A stretch of DNA of 64,000 nucleotides. It comes from Thalassospira lucentensis. GTDB lineage: Bacteria; Pseudomonadota; Alphaproteobacteria; Rhodospirillales; Thalassospiraceae. Positions 17,581 through 27,131 of the stretch are shown here, piece by piece. A program made the translations under genes and the position numbers. Under the pieces are notes generated by a model. The model was not told where the DNA came from. It saw only the letters and a list, made by a program, of their open reading frames with translations, and ran no database searches. Position 1 is the first letter of the stretch. Each line of letters opens with the position of its first letter. Where the stretch lies: assembly GCF_011806425.1 (NCBI RefSeq), contig NZ_JAATOV010000004.1, forward strand, positions 124,001-188,000, given 5' to 3'.

Positions 17581-19572
17581 CTACTGGCTGTATACGTCAG
17601 CAAGTTCGTCAAGGACGGCCAAGAGCTCTTTTAGATCAAGCGGTTTTGGCATCACCATCACCGGTGCATCTGCCCCGTCATCATCTTCCACAGGGCGCTC
17701 TGCATCCCCTGGATGCCCTGTCATCACGATCACTGGCATAGCAGGGTTTCGATCCCGCAACGCCTTCACAAGCGTATTGCCATCCATATAAGGCATCCGA
17801 ATATCGGTAATCAGGATATTGGGTGCCATTACGCCTGCGCTGGCCAAGGCGTCTTCACCGTTGCTAGCGGCAGAAACTGAATATCCTTGTGCCTCGAGGT
17901 AGGCAGCGATGATTTCCATCGCATCAATTTCGTCATCGACCACAAGGACGCGAATCGTTTCACGGACAGCGCGACTAATGCTGTCATGTTGCACGTGCCC
18001 GCCCTCTTCTACCGCAAGATCGGTATGATCATCGACATCTTCGCCGATACGCGCCACCGGAAGAGTTACCTCAAAACAGGCACCATCCCCCTCATTGCGC
18101 ACATCAATCTTACCGCCCATGGCTTCGACAATGCCGTAACTGACCGAAAGCCCGAGACCTGTGCCCTTGCCTACGTCTTTCGTGGTGAAAAACGGATGGA
18201 ACAAAAGATCAATCGCAGGCTCGGGAACGCCACCACCATTGTCATTGACCGCCAATTTCAAGAATTTTTGGTCTTCATCGATCATGGCGCTGACGCGGAT
18301 TAATCCGCCAATACCGTCGGCATCATCGCCGTTCTCATTGATGGCGTCGCGCGCATTGGTCAAGATATTGACCAGCACCTGTTCAAGTTGAACTTGGCGA
18401 CCATTAACCAAACACTTTTGCGAGGGAGCCACGACATCAATCCCAATACCCGATAATCGGCAGTCATGCTCGATCATGTCCACCGCACGCTCAACAGCTT
18501 TCATCGGATCAAACGGGGCAAAGTCATCATCGTCAGGGCGGCTATATATCTGAAGGTGCTTGATGATTTCAGACATCCGCTCGGTCTGACCGCTGATTAA
18601 TGACAGACGTTCGCGCTGAAAGGCCGGTTTTACGGCTTCCAGATCATATTGAAGTGCGCATGTGTCGGCCGCCATCCGAATGACATTCAGTGGCTGGTTC
18701 ATTTCATGGGCGACAGATGCCGCCATTTCACCCAAAGTGGCCAGCTTGGATGTCTGAACCAACTGGCGTTCGACTTTGTGCTTTTCAGTGACGTCTTCGG
18801 CCAGCATCAGCATTGCTGGCGCGTCTTCGTGGGTAAACGCAATTGCCGAAACTTCGAGTTCGACGATTTCACCATCTGGCCGGGTACACATAATGACGAA
18901 GTCTGCACGACCACTATAGCCGTTTTTATAACGCTCGATATACTCCAAAAGCGTATCGCGGCTAGATGGATGAACCATTTCCATGAAGCTGCGACCAACC
19001 AACTCAGTGGTATCTTCCGCGCCAAGGATCGTAAGGCCCTGCTGATTGATATAGGTAATTTCTTCGCCGCTTAGGATAGAGATCAGCTCTGGGGCAAGCT
19101 CAACCAGCTTACGATATCGTTCTTCACTTTCCTTAAGCGCCCGTTCGGCCCGCGACCGTTCAATCGCATAACGGATGGAACGGCGAATTGTCCGCCCGTC
19201 TGGGAACTCTTTTGTCAGATAGTCCTCTGCTCCATGCTGGAGGGCATCAAAGGCCAGCTCTTCGTCTTTATGGCCGGTTAGAACGACAACCGGGGCGACA
19301 TTCTTACAGCTGCGCACCCGGCTGATGGTCTCAACCCCCGATGAATCAGGCAAGGTCAGGTCTAGCAACACGACGTCGAAACGCGCCCCTGGACCATCCC
19401 CATTCAAAAGGGTCATTGCCGAGGCAAGATCACTGCAATGTTCAATATCAAAGGGCTCGCCGGTTTCCTCAAGAAGCGTTCGGACAAGGAACGCATCTCC
19501 AGGATTATCTTCAATCAGAAGAAGGCGAAACCGCTGATCAGCCATTACGGCAATTTCCACTTTTAAATTCAT
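17581..19572 (-). CDS. Hybrid sensor histidine kinase, REC-PAS-HisKA-HATPase-REC
   Basis: A 663-aa protein without membrane segments, so cytoplasmic. Order of domains: receiver (residues 15-130, phosphoacceptor Asp 71 in VVLLDLTLP), PAS (about 145-265), HisKA with the phospho-His near 289 in SVAHEMNQPLN, HATPase with NGGGVPE and GKGTGLGLSVSYG, and a second receiver (about 540-660, Asp in ILITDIRMP). It could also start at the ATG at 19545, nine residues in; the first ATG has GGGAAG just upstream. It contains no Hpt domain, so passage of phosphate to another protein would need a separate one. The convergent LuxR-type regulator is one possible target. Confidence 0.93.
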   Translation of the reverse strand: MNLKVEIAVMADQRFRLLLIEDNPGDAFLVRTLLEETGEPFDIEHCSDLASAMTLLNGDGPGARFDVVLLDLTLPDSSGVETISRVRSCKNVAPVVVLTGHKDEELAFDALQHGAEDYLTKEFPDGRTIRRSIRYAIERSRAERALKESEERYRKLVELAPELISILSGEEITYINQQGLTILGAEDTTELVGRSFMEMVHPSSRDTLLEYIERYKNGYSGRADFVIMCTRPDGEIVELEVSAIAFTHEDAPAMLMLAEDVTEKHKVERQLVQTSKLATLGEMAASVAHEMNQPLNVIRMAADTCALQYDLEAVKPAFQRERLSLISGQTERMSEIIKHLQIYSRPDDDDFAPFDPMKAVERAVDMIEHDCRLSGIGIDVVAPSQKCLVNGRQVQLEQVLVNILTNARDAINENGDDADGIGGLIRVSAMIDEDQKFLKLAVNDNGGGVPEPAIDLLFHPFFTTKDVGKGTGLGLSVSYGIVEAMGGKIDVRNEGDGACFEVTLPVARIGEDVDDHTDLAVEEGGHVQHDSISRAVRETIRVLVVDDEIDAMEIIAAYLEAQGYSVSAASNGEDALASAGVMAPNILITDIRMPYMDGNTLVKALRDRNPAMPVIVMTGHPGDAERPVEDDDGADAPVMVMPKPLDLKELLAVLDELADVYSQ

Positions 19573-19704
19573 TTCTTCCCGTCAAGTAGGGGTGAGACCG
19601 TTCTTTCCATTACTTTTAAACTACTCCCATCCGGCAACAACCCGTTTCTCAGACGCCCCAGCCCTATACCGGAAAAAGCCCTTAGGGCTGAGGCCTTGCC
19701 GACC

Positions 19705-20703
19705 TTAGCAATCCTGGACGTCAATCAGCACGCGACCTTTGACCTGACCTTTTAAGATTTTCTCGCCCCACTCAACGACATCGCCCAGCGCGATTTTCGT
19801 TGTCGCAGCAGCCAAATGATCGGTTGGGAGTTCTTTGGCAAGCCTTTCCCAAGCCTTCGTACGGGTTGCATAGGGGCACATGACAGAGTCAATCCCAATG
19901 AGACGCACGCCACGCAAAAGGAACGGCAGAACAGTCGCGGGCAAATCTGGTCCGCCGGCAAGCCCGCAGGCTGAAACCGCACCATGATACTTCATTTCGG
20001 AAAGAACATGTGCAAGCGTTGTGCTCCCGACACTGTCAATCGCCCCAATCCAACGCTCTGCCAAAAGTGGCTTACTGGTATCGGTCAGTTCATTGCGGTC
20101 GACGAGTGTTGTAGCGCCCAAACCGCGCAGGTAATCATGCGTTTCTGCCCGCCCAGTTGACGCCGCCACTTTGTAGCCCAGAGCAGACAAAATGGATACA
20201 GCGACGGAACCAACGCCTCCCGCAGCGCCTGTCACAAGAACTTCGCCATCCTCATCAGGTGAAACACCTTGTTCCTCAAGCGCCATGACCGCAAGCATCG
20301 CGGTAAAGCCAGCGGTTCCAATCGACATGGCCTGCCGACCAGAAAGGCCGTCCGGCAAGGGGACAAGCCAATCGGCTTTCACCCGGGCCATTTGCCCATA
20401 TCCGCCCCAATGCACTTCGCCCACACGCCAACCGGTCAAAACCACTTCGTCACCTGGTTTGTACCGGTCGTCGCCGGACGTAACGACTTCACCAGAAAAA
20501 TCGATACCCGGAACGTGGGGATAGGTTCGAACCAACCGCCCCAGACCATTAAGGATCATACCGTCCTTATAGTTCAAGGTGGACCATTTGACCCGGACAA
20601 GAACATCGCCTGCGGGAAGATCATCGGTTGTCAGATTGCGAAACTCGGATGTTACTTTCTTGTCGTGCTGGTCCAAGACAAGTGCGCGGAATGCTTCGGC
20701 CAT
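19705..20703 (-). CDS. acuI: Acrylyl-CoA reductase AcuI / YhdH family quinone-like oxidoreductase
   Basis: A 332-aa medium-chain dehydrogenase without the zinc ligands. STLNYKDGMILNGLGRLVRTYPHVPGIDFSG and GWRVGEVHWGGYGQMARV are diagnostic of the YhdH/AcuI branch (short pieces cited), and VTGAAGGVGSVAVSIL is the NADPH-binding loop. AcuI reduces toxic acrylyl-CoA to propionyl-CoA, in marine bacteria often during DMSP breakdown, and in others during propionate or 3-hydroxypropionate handling. GGGAGG stands well placed before the ATG. No DMSP lyase gene lies beside it, so the source of acryloyl-CoA is unknown. Confidence 0.92.
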   Translation of the reverse strand: MAEAFRALVLDQHDKKVTSEFRNLTTDDLPAGDVLVRVKWSTLNYKDGMILNGLGRLVRTYPHVPGIDFSGEVVTSGDDRYKPGDEVVLTGWRVGEVHWGGYGQMARVKADWLVPLPDGLSGRQAMSIGTAGFTAMLAVMALEEQGVSPDEDGEVLVTGAAGGVGSVAVSILSALGYKVAASTGRAETHDYLRGLGATTLVDRNELTDTSKPLLAERWIGAIDSVGSTTLAHVLSEMKYHGAVSACGLAGGPDLPATVLPFLLRGVRLIGIDSVMCPYATRTKAWERLAKELPTDHLAAATTKIALGDVVEWGEKILKGQVKGRVLIDVQDC

Positions 20704-20798
20704 AGGAATCCTCCCGATCTAAAATTGTTTGGATCAAGAGTATTCTTGCGTAAAGCCCGCTGTCAAACAAACCATTGAATACAGCGGTCAAAAGTCCA

Positions 20799-21179
20799 TC
20801 ATTGCGATATCGTTAGACGCTCCGGCGCGTCGGCGATATCAGGACTTGCCAGGATAACAATCAGCAAAACAGCGATGATCAGGATGATGATATAAAGAAC
20901 AGCGCGCCCAGTGCCCTTTTGTTCTACCACATCATCAGCGACGACATCATGACGGACCGTAGCAGGTAGACTACGATAGGATAACCACCCCAAAAACGGC
21001 ACGATCACAAGATCATCGACCCAGCCAACACCAACGATAACGTCGGGGAGAAGGTCAACCGGGCTGATCAGATACAAAATACCGGCCAATAGAATAAACT
21101 TGGATTTCACTGGTACATCGCCGCGCATTAACGTGCGCAACAAATTGGGAACAATCATCCATGCCGATGGTCTAGCCAT
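20799..21179 (-). CDS. DUF1232 (YkvA-like) small membrane protein
   Basis: A 126-aa protein. KFILLAGILYLISPVDLLPDVIVGVGWVDDLVIV is the DUF1232 signature (two hydrophobic stretches around the SPxDxxPD motif), and a single strong membrane helix follows near the C-terminus (LYIIILIIAVLLIVILA). The function of the family is unknown. The ATG at 21179 is preceded by GGGGAC; an upstream TTG at 21191 is less likely. Confidence 0.88.
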   Translation of the reverse strand: MARPSAWMIVPNLLRTLMRGDVPVKSKFILLAGILYLISPVDLLPDVIVGVGWVDDLVIVPFLGWLSYRSLPATVRHDVVADDVVEQKGTGRAVLYIIILIIAVLLIVILASPDIADAPERLTISQ

Positions 21180-21241
21180 GAGAGTCCCCAATTTCCAAAT
21201 CTAAAAATATATTCTTGGCGCCAAAGGATAGCCTGCCGGAC

Positions 21242-21466
21242 TTACCAGTTTGAAAATGGGCCGTTCAGGTGGCTGTCAGTGCTCGCGGAAACCAATCGCT
21301 CAGACCGTCGGGTAATTTCGTATGTAGCTGATTGCGCACCAGTATCTGCAATCGGCTTTACTTCAAGCAAGGGCGGCTCAATATCAGCTGGTGGAACGCT
21401 GATCCACGCAAGGGCGATGGCAAAGCCGAGCACAATCGCCATCGTCAGTTTATCGAAATACAGCAT
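21242..21466 (-). CDS. Small single-pass membrane protein, unknown
   Basis: A 74-aa reading frame with one hydrophobic segment near the start (MAIVLGFAIALAWISVP, residues 9-25) and a polar tail that would face the periplasm. AGGA lies about 9 bases before the ATG. I recognise no family. It is in the same direction as DUF1232 and could be cotranscribed with it (62-base gap). A membrane-anchored regulator or a chance frame are both possible. Confidence 0.45.
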   Translation of the reverse strand: MLYFDKLTMAIVLGFAIALAWISVPPADIEPPLLEVKPIADTGAQSATYEITRRSERLVSASTDSHLNGPFSNW

Positions 21467-21583
21467 AGCCCATCGTCCTACAGAGTTTCTGTTTTTTACT
21501 TATGTAAACAGAAATGCATTTGGACGAAGTTTGTTCCCGAACCAACACGAAGGTTGAATAATAATAACTAAATTCGTGGGAAA

Positions 21584-23344
21584 TCAAGGTGCCAGAGCTT
21601 CAAAAACATCACCTTCTGGCGCATGACCCAGAATATTGGCCTGATGCCATAACGCGTAGAAAAGAAGATGCCAGCATGCCGCCCCTTCCTTTTTACCGGT
21701 TACGTCAAACAGCTTTTCCACGCGCGTCGGATCGGCAATTTCAAGAATGCCTTCCTGATGGGCGACCAATGGGCCAAGACGCTTACCCTGCCCGGCAATC
21801 CACTCGCCGACGGGCACAGTAAACCCACGCTTTTTGGCAAAGGGCTGTGCCATGGGCAGACACCGTTCCAACCAGCTACGCAACAGGAACTTCCCAACAC
21901 CTTTACGCACCTTAAGGCGGTCTGGCAGGTGATAGGCAAACTCGGCGACAAAGGGATCAAGAAATGGTGTGCGCCCTTCAAGACCATGGGCCATAAGCAT
22001 CCGATCCAGTTTGATCAGCAAATCGTTTGGCAGCCAGTCTGCGCAATCGACCGCCTGAGCGACGGCAAGGCGGGAGCGTTTACCATGGCTTTCCCGGCTT
22101 TCGGACGCAGCAATACCATCACGCCAACCGTCAAGAATTTCAGACTGCAGAACGTCACTCTTATCAAACGTTCCCTTCGATCGCATTACACGGCCGCCCA
22201 ACAATAGAGGCCGCATGACTGACCGATAACGGCCATAGCCGCCAAACAATTCGTCGCCACCTTCGCCAGAGAGCACAACCTTGAAATCACGTGCGGCCTC
22301 GGCAGCAAGCTTATAGGTCGGCAGGATGGCATAGTCGGCAACCGGATCATCCATTTTGGCGGCCACTTGGGGCAACAAATTCCAGAAGTCGCGCTCTGAG
22401 AACATTACTTCAACATGTTTGGCATTACATGCTTTGGCCACCGCACGGGCCAGTTCGCGTTCATCATGTACACTTGATGATTCGAAGGCTGCGGTATAGG
22501 CGGTCACCGGCCGCTCATTAAGACGATGCATCATCCCAAGAAGCGAAGCACTGTCGACCCCACCCGACAGGAACATGGCGTAATCAACGTCAGAGCGTTG
22601 ATGAACACGCACGGAATCTTCAAACACCTGATCCCATTGAGTTAACGCATCTTCGAAATTGACCCCGACCACGCCCGTATCATTCAGAACCTTTCGTCGA
22701 CAGCGTTCAACCACCCGCCCATCTTTCAGAACGATGGTTTCGCCGGGTAACAAACGTTTGATGCCATCAAGGATCATATCACCGCCGGTGGTAAACTGAA
22801 CCTGAAGCAGCTCAGAACGTGCATCTTCGCGTACCGTTCGTCCTACCAACCCGGCTGCAACAAGTGCTTGTGCTTCGGACGCGAATGCAAAGAATTCTGG
22901 CGTTTCGATATAGTAAAGTTGTTTAATGCCAAACGGATCGCGACATAGCACGACCTGGTTTTCGACCACGTCATGAATTGCAAAGGCATACATGCCGCGC
23001 AACTGATCAAATCCGCCGACGCCTTCTTTTGCATAAAGACGAAGGGCGGTTTCACTGTCTGATCGGGTTTTAAAGCTGGCTTCGCACAAACGTTGGCGGA
23101 GCTCGACATAGTTATATATTTCGCCATTGGCGACGAGCGCACTGCCATTTTCATGATAAAGTGGTTGATCACCGGTATTAAGATCAATGATCGCAAGACG
23201 CGTTTGCACAAAGCCCACCGGTCCCTTGATATAGCGCCCGTCACCATCGGGACCGCGATGCCCCAGAGCATCACGCAAGCGATCCAGGACTTCAGGATCA
23301 AATGTTTGCTTATCCTTGGCGATAAAACCTGCAATTCCGCACAT
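21584..23344 (-). CDS. asnB: Glutamine-dependent asparagine synthetase-like amidotransferase, first copy
   Basis: A 586-aa AsnB-type enzyme. The N-terminal Ntn glutaminase starts with Cys2 (MCGIAGF), keeps RLAIIDL, NGEIYNY and SDSETALRL, so its glutamine site is complete. The synthetase domain has the PP-loop FLSGGVDSASL, GEGGDELFGGYGRY and LEGRTPFLD. It transfers ammonia to an activated carboxylate. Its ATG overlaps the stop codon of the upstream glycosyltransferase gene by 1 base and it is the last gene of the LPS glycosyltransferase operon, so it may amidate a sugar acid or peptide in the polysaccharide rather than make asparagine. That is inference; plain asparagine synthesis remains possible. 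Confidence 0.92.
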   Translation of the reverse strand: MCGIAGFIAKDKQTFDPEVLDRLRDALGHRGPDGDGRYIKGPVGFVQTRLAIIDLNTGDQPLYHENGSALVANGEIYNYVELRQRLCEASFKTRSDSETALRLYAKEGVGGFDQLRGMYAFAIHDVVENQVVLCRDPFGIKQLYYIETPEFFAFASEAQALVAAGLVGRTVREDARSELLQVQFTTGGDMILDGIKRLLPGETIVLKDGRVVERCRRKVLNDTGVVGVNFEDALTQWDQVFEDSVRVHQRSDVDYAMFLSGGVDSASLLGMMHRLNERPVTAYTAAFESSSVHDERELARAVAKACNAKHVEVMFSERDFWNLLPQVAAKMDDPVADYAILPTYKLAAEAARDFKVVLSGEGGDELFGGYGRYRSVMRPLLLGGRVMRSKGTFDKSDVLQSEILDGWRDGIAASESRESHGKRSRLAVAQAVDCADWLPNDLLIKLDRMLMAHGLEGRTPFLDPFVAEFAYHLPDRLKVRKGVGKFLLRSWLERCLPMAQPFAKKRGFTVPVGEWIAGQGKRLGPLVAHQEGILEIADPTRVEKLFDVTGKKEGAACWHLLFYALWHQANILGHAPEGDVFEALAP

Positions 23345-24369
23345 TAACGTGCAACCTTGTCAAAAAAAGCCATGTATTTTTTTACGACCACGTCTTCGGT
23401 GAAATCTGCTTCAAACGCAGCATGGCCTTCACGCGACAATGTGTCTGAAAGAAGTCGATCATCAAGAACTGTCCGTAAATCAGATGCCAAGGCGCCGGCA
23501 TCCTCAAGATTGGACAACAACCCAGTTTCGCCAGGCTTAATCAACTGAACGGGACCTTGGCTTGCCTGTGCGACAACCGGCTTTCCATGCGCCCAAGCTT
23601 CAATTACCATATTCCCCAACGGTTCATGCCGTGAAGATGCACAAAACACGTCGCAAGTCGCAAACAGATTGGCAACATCGCGTCGCCAACCGAGCAACCG
23701 AACGCGATCAGCAACACCACATTCGCCAGCAAGCTTAAGAAGATCATTCTTTAAGTCGCCGGCCCCCGCAATCCAAAGATACGCCTCGGGAACTTCCGCC
23801 AGAGCGCGGATTAGGGTATCAAACCCCTTGTTCGCATGTAGGCGCCCAAGTCCAAGAATGAGCGGCGCATCATCAGGTGTATTAAACTCTGATCGATCGA
23901 GTGCCCAGCCGGGGTTGGCATCAACAAAATTCGGCAAATAATGCGTGCGTTCCGATGGCCAACCTTCGGCGATAAGGTAATCGCATATATCGCGTGTATT
24001 CCCGATCAAGTGATCACAATCGCGGAAATTCTTAAGCTTGTAATAGCCACCAAGCCGAGCAACTTTTACAAAATCACCAGATGGCGTAAGACGGCTGGCC
24101 CGATTCATCCAGCTCATTACAACACGCGGTTTGTGGCGTTTGAGCTGTTTGCGCAAGCACAAAGGCGTTTTGATATCCAAACGCCCGCCAAAAGGTAACT
24201 CGTCAAATGAAACGCCGTTGACAGCAAGCACGGAATTTCGAGCTTCGTTCCGGCGCACGATACAATGTTGATCTATTCCGGCACGCTGAAACCCACAGGC
24301 AAGCCTTACAAAGAACTCCTCTGCGCCGCCAAATTCGCCACCGGCCATGGTTTGAAGTAGCATCGTCAC
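23344..24369 (-). CDS. Glycosyltransferase family 4
   Basis: A 341-aa GT-B fold protein. N-terminal GGEFGGAEEFFVRLA is the GGAE acceptor-side motif of GT4 enzymes; the C-terminal half has LGLGRLHANKGFDTLI (nucleotide-sugar loop), VRLLGWRRDVANLFATCDVF and SSRHEPLGNMVIEAWAHG, the E-x7-E catalytic motif. It probably adds a sugar to LPS core or surface polysaccharide at the inner face of the cytoplasmic membrane. It overlaps both neighbours by 1-4 bases. Donor and acceptor cannot be predicted. Confidence 0.9.
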   Translation of the reverse strand: MTMLLQTMAGGEFGGAEEFFVRLACGFQRAGIDQHCIVRRNEARNSVLAVNGVSFDELPFGGRLDIKTPLCLRKQLKRHKPRVVMSWMNRASRLTPSGDFVKVARLGGYYKLKNFRDCDHLIGNTRDICDYLIAEGWPSERTHYLPNFVDANPGWALDRSEFNTPDDAPLILGLGRLHANKGFDTLIRALAEVPEAYLWIAGAGDLKNDLLKLAGECGVADRVRLLGWRRDVANLFATCDVFCASSRHEPLGNMVIEAWAHGKPVVAQASQGPVQLIKPGETGLLSNLEDAGALASDLRTVLDDRLLSDTLSREGHAAFEADFTEDVVVKKYMAFFDKVAR

Positions 24370-25400
24370 GGGACCAACCTTTCGAATGCTTCAGCCGCCT
24401 GTTCCCATCCCCAACCTCGCTGTTTTTCAAGCGCTGCTTTGTGTTGTTTAGCCCACAGGTCATCGTCGTTCAAAATTTCGGCTGTTCGCTTGGCAAACAC
24501 ATCATCGTCATTGGCAACAAAGCCAGTTTGCATATCGATAACGCGTTCCGCAACACAGCCAATTTCCTGCACCACACATGGAACGCCCATTGCTTGTGCT
24601 TCTGCAAGCGCAAGGCAGAAGGTTTCCCCAACATCGCCACGATAGGCCATAACACGCGCTTGACGCATTTCGTCAAGAAGCTTTTTCTTGGGAACAGGTC
24701 CACGAAAAACAATGCCCTTATCACGAAGGGTTGCTGCGTGATCAAGGATCGACTTCATCAGCTGGGCTTTTTCATCGCCAACCGCCCCATAAGTTTGCGA
24801 ACCGGCAAAAACATGCAATTCAGCATCGGGAGATAGCGGATGAATTTTTTCCACCCAAAGTTCAACGAGCCAATCTAGCGAGCGCAATGGGTTGGATGTA
24901 AAAATCGCGCGCTTCTTACGCACCTCGCTTCCGACTTCAGATGTCCTAAACATTTTTTCTATGCCGAGCGGAATGACAACCCGTTCTCCAGAAGGCGCCC
25001 ATTTAGGGTAGGTCGCCAAATGATGCTGCCCGGAAAAAACAATAGCAGGTTTGATTCTCCAAAGACGCGAAAGATAACGCCATTTCAAAAGATATCCCGC
25101 CGGATTGTGGATCCAGAAAACAGTGCGTTTGGCGTCGGGCATTTTATCCAATAACCTATGCCCGCGATTGGCAATATAGAGATCTGCCATTTTTGGAAAT
25201 CCATCCGTTAATGGACGCCATCTCACACCGTTATTTTCATGGGGGTTGTCGCAATGATTAAGGACTGTGACTTCATGCCCACGTGCAGCCAACCCTTCGG
25301 CCAACGAAATAACGGCTGTCTCCGCCCCACCAAGAGGACGTTGTGCAAGCATAAAGCTGTCAAACTTGATACCATCATCGGCCAGTACGATTGTTGCCAT
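24366..25400 (-). CDS. Glycosyltransferase family 4
   Basis: A 344-aa GT-B protein: RPLGGAETAVISLAEGLAARGH at the start, VVIPLGIEKMF, IFTSNPLRSLDWLVELW, then a GETFCLALAEAQAMGVPCV E-x7-E region. The ATG at 25400 makes the protein start directly at the conserved first strand (MATIVLADDG); a TTG/ATG 60 bases further up would lie inside the upstream gene. It follows the GT2 gene with a 4-base gap and overlaps the next GT4 gene, so the genes are coupled. Confidence 0.88.
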   Translation of the reverse strand: MATIVLADDGIKFDSFMLAQRPLGGAETAVISLAEGLAARGHEVTVLNHCDNPHENNGVRWRPLTDGFPKMADLYIANRGHRLLDKMPDAKRTVFWIHNPAGYLLKWRYLSRLWRIKPAIVFSGQHHLATYPKWAPSGERVVIPLGIEKMFRTSEVGSEVRKKRAIFTSNPLRSLDWLVELWVEKIHPLSPDAELHVFAGSQTYGAVGDEKAQLMKSILDHAATLRDKGIVFRGPVPKKKLLDEMRQARVMAYRGDVGETFCLALAEAQAMGVPCVVQEIGCVAERVIDMQTGFVANDDDVFAKRTAEILNDDDLWAKQHKAALEKQRGWGWEQAAEAFERLVP

Positions 25401-25404
25401 CGGG

Positions 25405-26169
25405 TTATTTGTCCTCGTATTTGGCCTTAATGTACGAAATGACCGGGAACAACCCAGCAAATAACGCGATCAGGAACCCAATCCCGCCTTCTTTGTATCC
25501 CTTCCGGCCGATATAGCATCGGATAAAACGCGAAAAAAGTCGTCTAATGTTATTGGCAAATGTGCCAATTTTACCGCTGTCACGTAAATCAGCAGCGCGC
25601 GCAGTTGAATAGCTATCAAGCCGCTTGATCATGTCGGAAATGTTCCGATCAACATAGTGGCGTACCGGATGGGTTAGGCGCGGCCCACTATCCCCGGAAA
25701 ATGTTACCGCTGGATGGACACGCTGAGGGCCCCAGCATTTAGCACCCGTGCGAAACAGCCCGCCGTAGGACGACTTTCCAAACGAAGAGCCCCAACCATA
25801 CCTTACCAGACGTTCACCGACATAGTTATCGACCGGAAGATTATGATAAGCATATACGCTGCTTGCGATCACTGTACGAATTTCGCGGCAGAGTTCTTCG
25901 GAAACATGTTCATCTGCATCGACTTCCAGCACCCAATCACCGGAAACTTGCGCCAATGCGTAGTTTCGCCGCTCTCCCTCCATGGCCCAGCTTCCGACCA
26001 ATGTTTTCGCCCCGGCGGCCTTCGCGATTTCTTCAGTCCTATCGGTGCATTTGTCACATAGAACAATGATTTCATCAGCAAATGCCACATGCGCCAAACA
26101 CGAAGGAAGACGGTCTTCCTCGTTATGTGCTGTGATGACCACGGTCAGTTTAGGTGCCTTATTTGTCAT
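25405..26169 (-). CDS. Glycosyltransferase family 2, WaaE/KdtX-like
   Basis: A 254-aa GT-A protein: LTVVITAHNEEDRLPSCL, DEIIVLCDKCTDRTEEIA and WVLEVDADEHVSEEL (the D-x-D metal site). The HPVRHYVDRNISDMIKRLDSYS region and a C-terminal hydrophobic stretch (IGFLIALFAGLFPVISYI) match LPS core beta-1,4-glucosyltransferases such as WaaE, which act on heptose. It overlaps the adjacent heptosyltransferase gene by 4 bases, which fits an LPS core role. Confidence 0.9.
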   Translation of the reverse strand: MTNKAPKLTVVITAHNEEDRLPSCLAHVAFADEIIVLCDKCTDRTEEIAKAAGAKTLVGSWAMEGERRNYALAQVSGDWVLEVDADEHVSEELCREIRTVIASSVYAYHNLPVDNYVGERLVRYGWGSSFGKSSYGGLFRTGAKCWGPQRVHPAVTFSGDSGPRLTHPVRHYVDRNISDMIKRLDSYSTARAADLRDSGKIGTFANNIRRLFSRFIRCYIGRKGYKEGGIGFLIALFAGLFPVISYIKAKYEDK

Positions 26170-27128
26170 GCTCCGCCCCGCTCTTTTGCGCTTAAAAGTG
26201 CGTCAACCGCGTCAATAACCTTGTCCACAGAAAGGCCGCCCATCAAACTGTCATGGGATCGCCATGTCGCGCCGGATGCCCAGATTTCGTCATAGGACAT
26301 ATCGGTTCGAACATGGGCCGCAATCGGGCCGCACGGTCCATAATTTTCTTCACGCGATGGGCCAAACAGACCAAGTGTCGGGATTCCAGCAGCAGCGGCC
26401 ATATGCATCAATCCACTATCATTACCGATATAAAGATCACTGCATTCCAAACATGCCTGAACCGTTAGCAAATCTTCATTGCCGAAAATCACCGTGCGCT
26501 CGTTTTCTGGAACTGCATCAATCACCGGCGTTGCGGACTGACGCTCATTAGGAGCGCCCAACAATAAAATATGTGCACCGGGCAATAGCCCATCTTCAGC
26601 GCGCAGGCGGTCGATCAAGTCGACAAAACGTTCTGTCGGCCAAGTTTTACCGCCCCAATTTGCTGATGGCCCGATCGCAAGAACCTTACGATGGTCTTGG
26701 GGAAGCAATTCTTTGGCAAGGCTGAGATGCTTCTGATCTAACCAGACTTTGGGATAAAGCCCCTTATCCAAGCCTATCATTTGCGCCATTTGTTCAACAC
26801 GGTGAATGCGATCATCATTACCAGACAAAACAACGCGTTTTGCGCCGGGGAGAACATAAGCTGTCGCACTGCCGCGCAGGTCGACGATAATGTCCCACCA
26901 GTTCAGGACCACCGATTTCCAGAGTTTCCACCAGTGACCGCCGCGTTTTTGTTTTGGCATCTCGATTATGCGTTCAAGATTGGGCACGGCTTCGAAAATA
27001 GGGGCGGCCACCGGACCACAGGCGACCGTCACTTTTATGCCCGGATAGGTCTCGACATAATGGCGCAGGACCGATGTCGACAGGACAGCGTCACCCAAGC
27101 GGTTGGACGTAATAAACAGCAGACGCAC
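26166..27128 (-). CDS. Glycosyltransferase family 9 (LPS heptosyltransferase type)
   Basis: A 320-aa protein. MRLLFITSNRLGDAVLSTSVLRH is the N-terminal GT9 motif with the conserved D-x-V; LAIGPSANWGGKTWP and LYIGNDSGLMHMAAAAGIPTLGLFGPS are the ADP-heptose binding signature. It adds heptose or a related sugar to the lipid A-Kdo core. It starts 3 bases after the upstream glycosyltransferase-like gene and overlaps the GT2 gene. WaaF or WaaC assignment is not possible from sequence alone. Confidence 0.92.
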   Translation of the reverse strand: MRLLFITSNRLGDAVLSTSVLRHYVETYPGIKVTVACGPVAAPIFEAVPNLERIIEMPKQKRGGHWWKLWKSVVLNWWDIIVDLRGSATAYVLPGAKRVVLSGNDDRIHRVEQMAQMIGLDKGLYPKVWLDQKHLSLAKELLPQDHRKVLAIGPSANWGGKTWPTERFVDLIDRLRAEDGLLPGAHILLLGAPNERQSATPVIDAVPENERTVIFGNEDLLTVQACLECSDLYIGNDSGLMHMAAAAGIPTLGLFGPSREENYGPCGPIAAHVRTDMSYDEIWASGATWRSHDSLMGGLSVDKVIDAVDALLSAKERGGA

Positions 27129-27131
27129 AGC

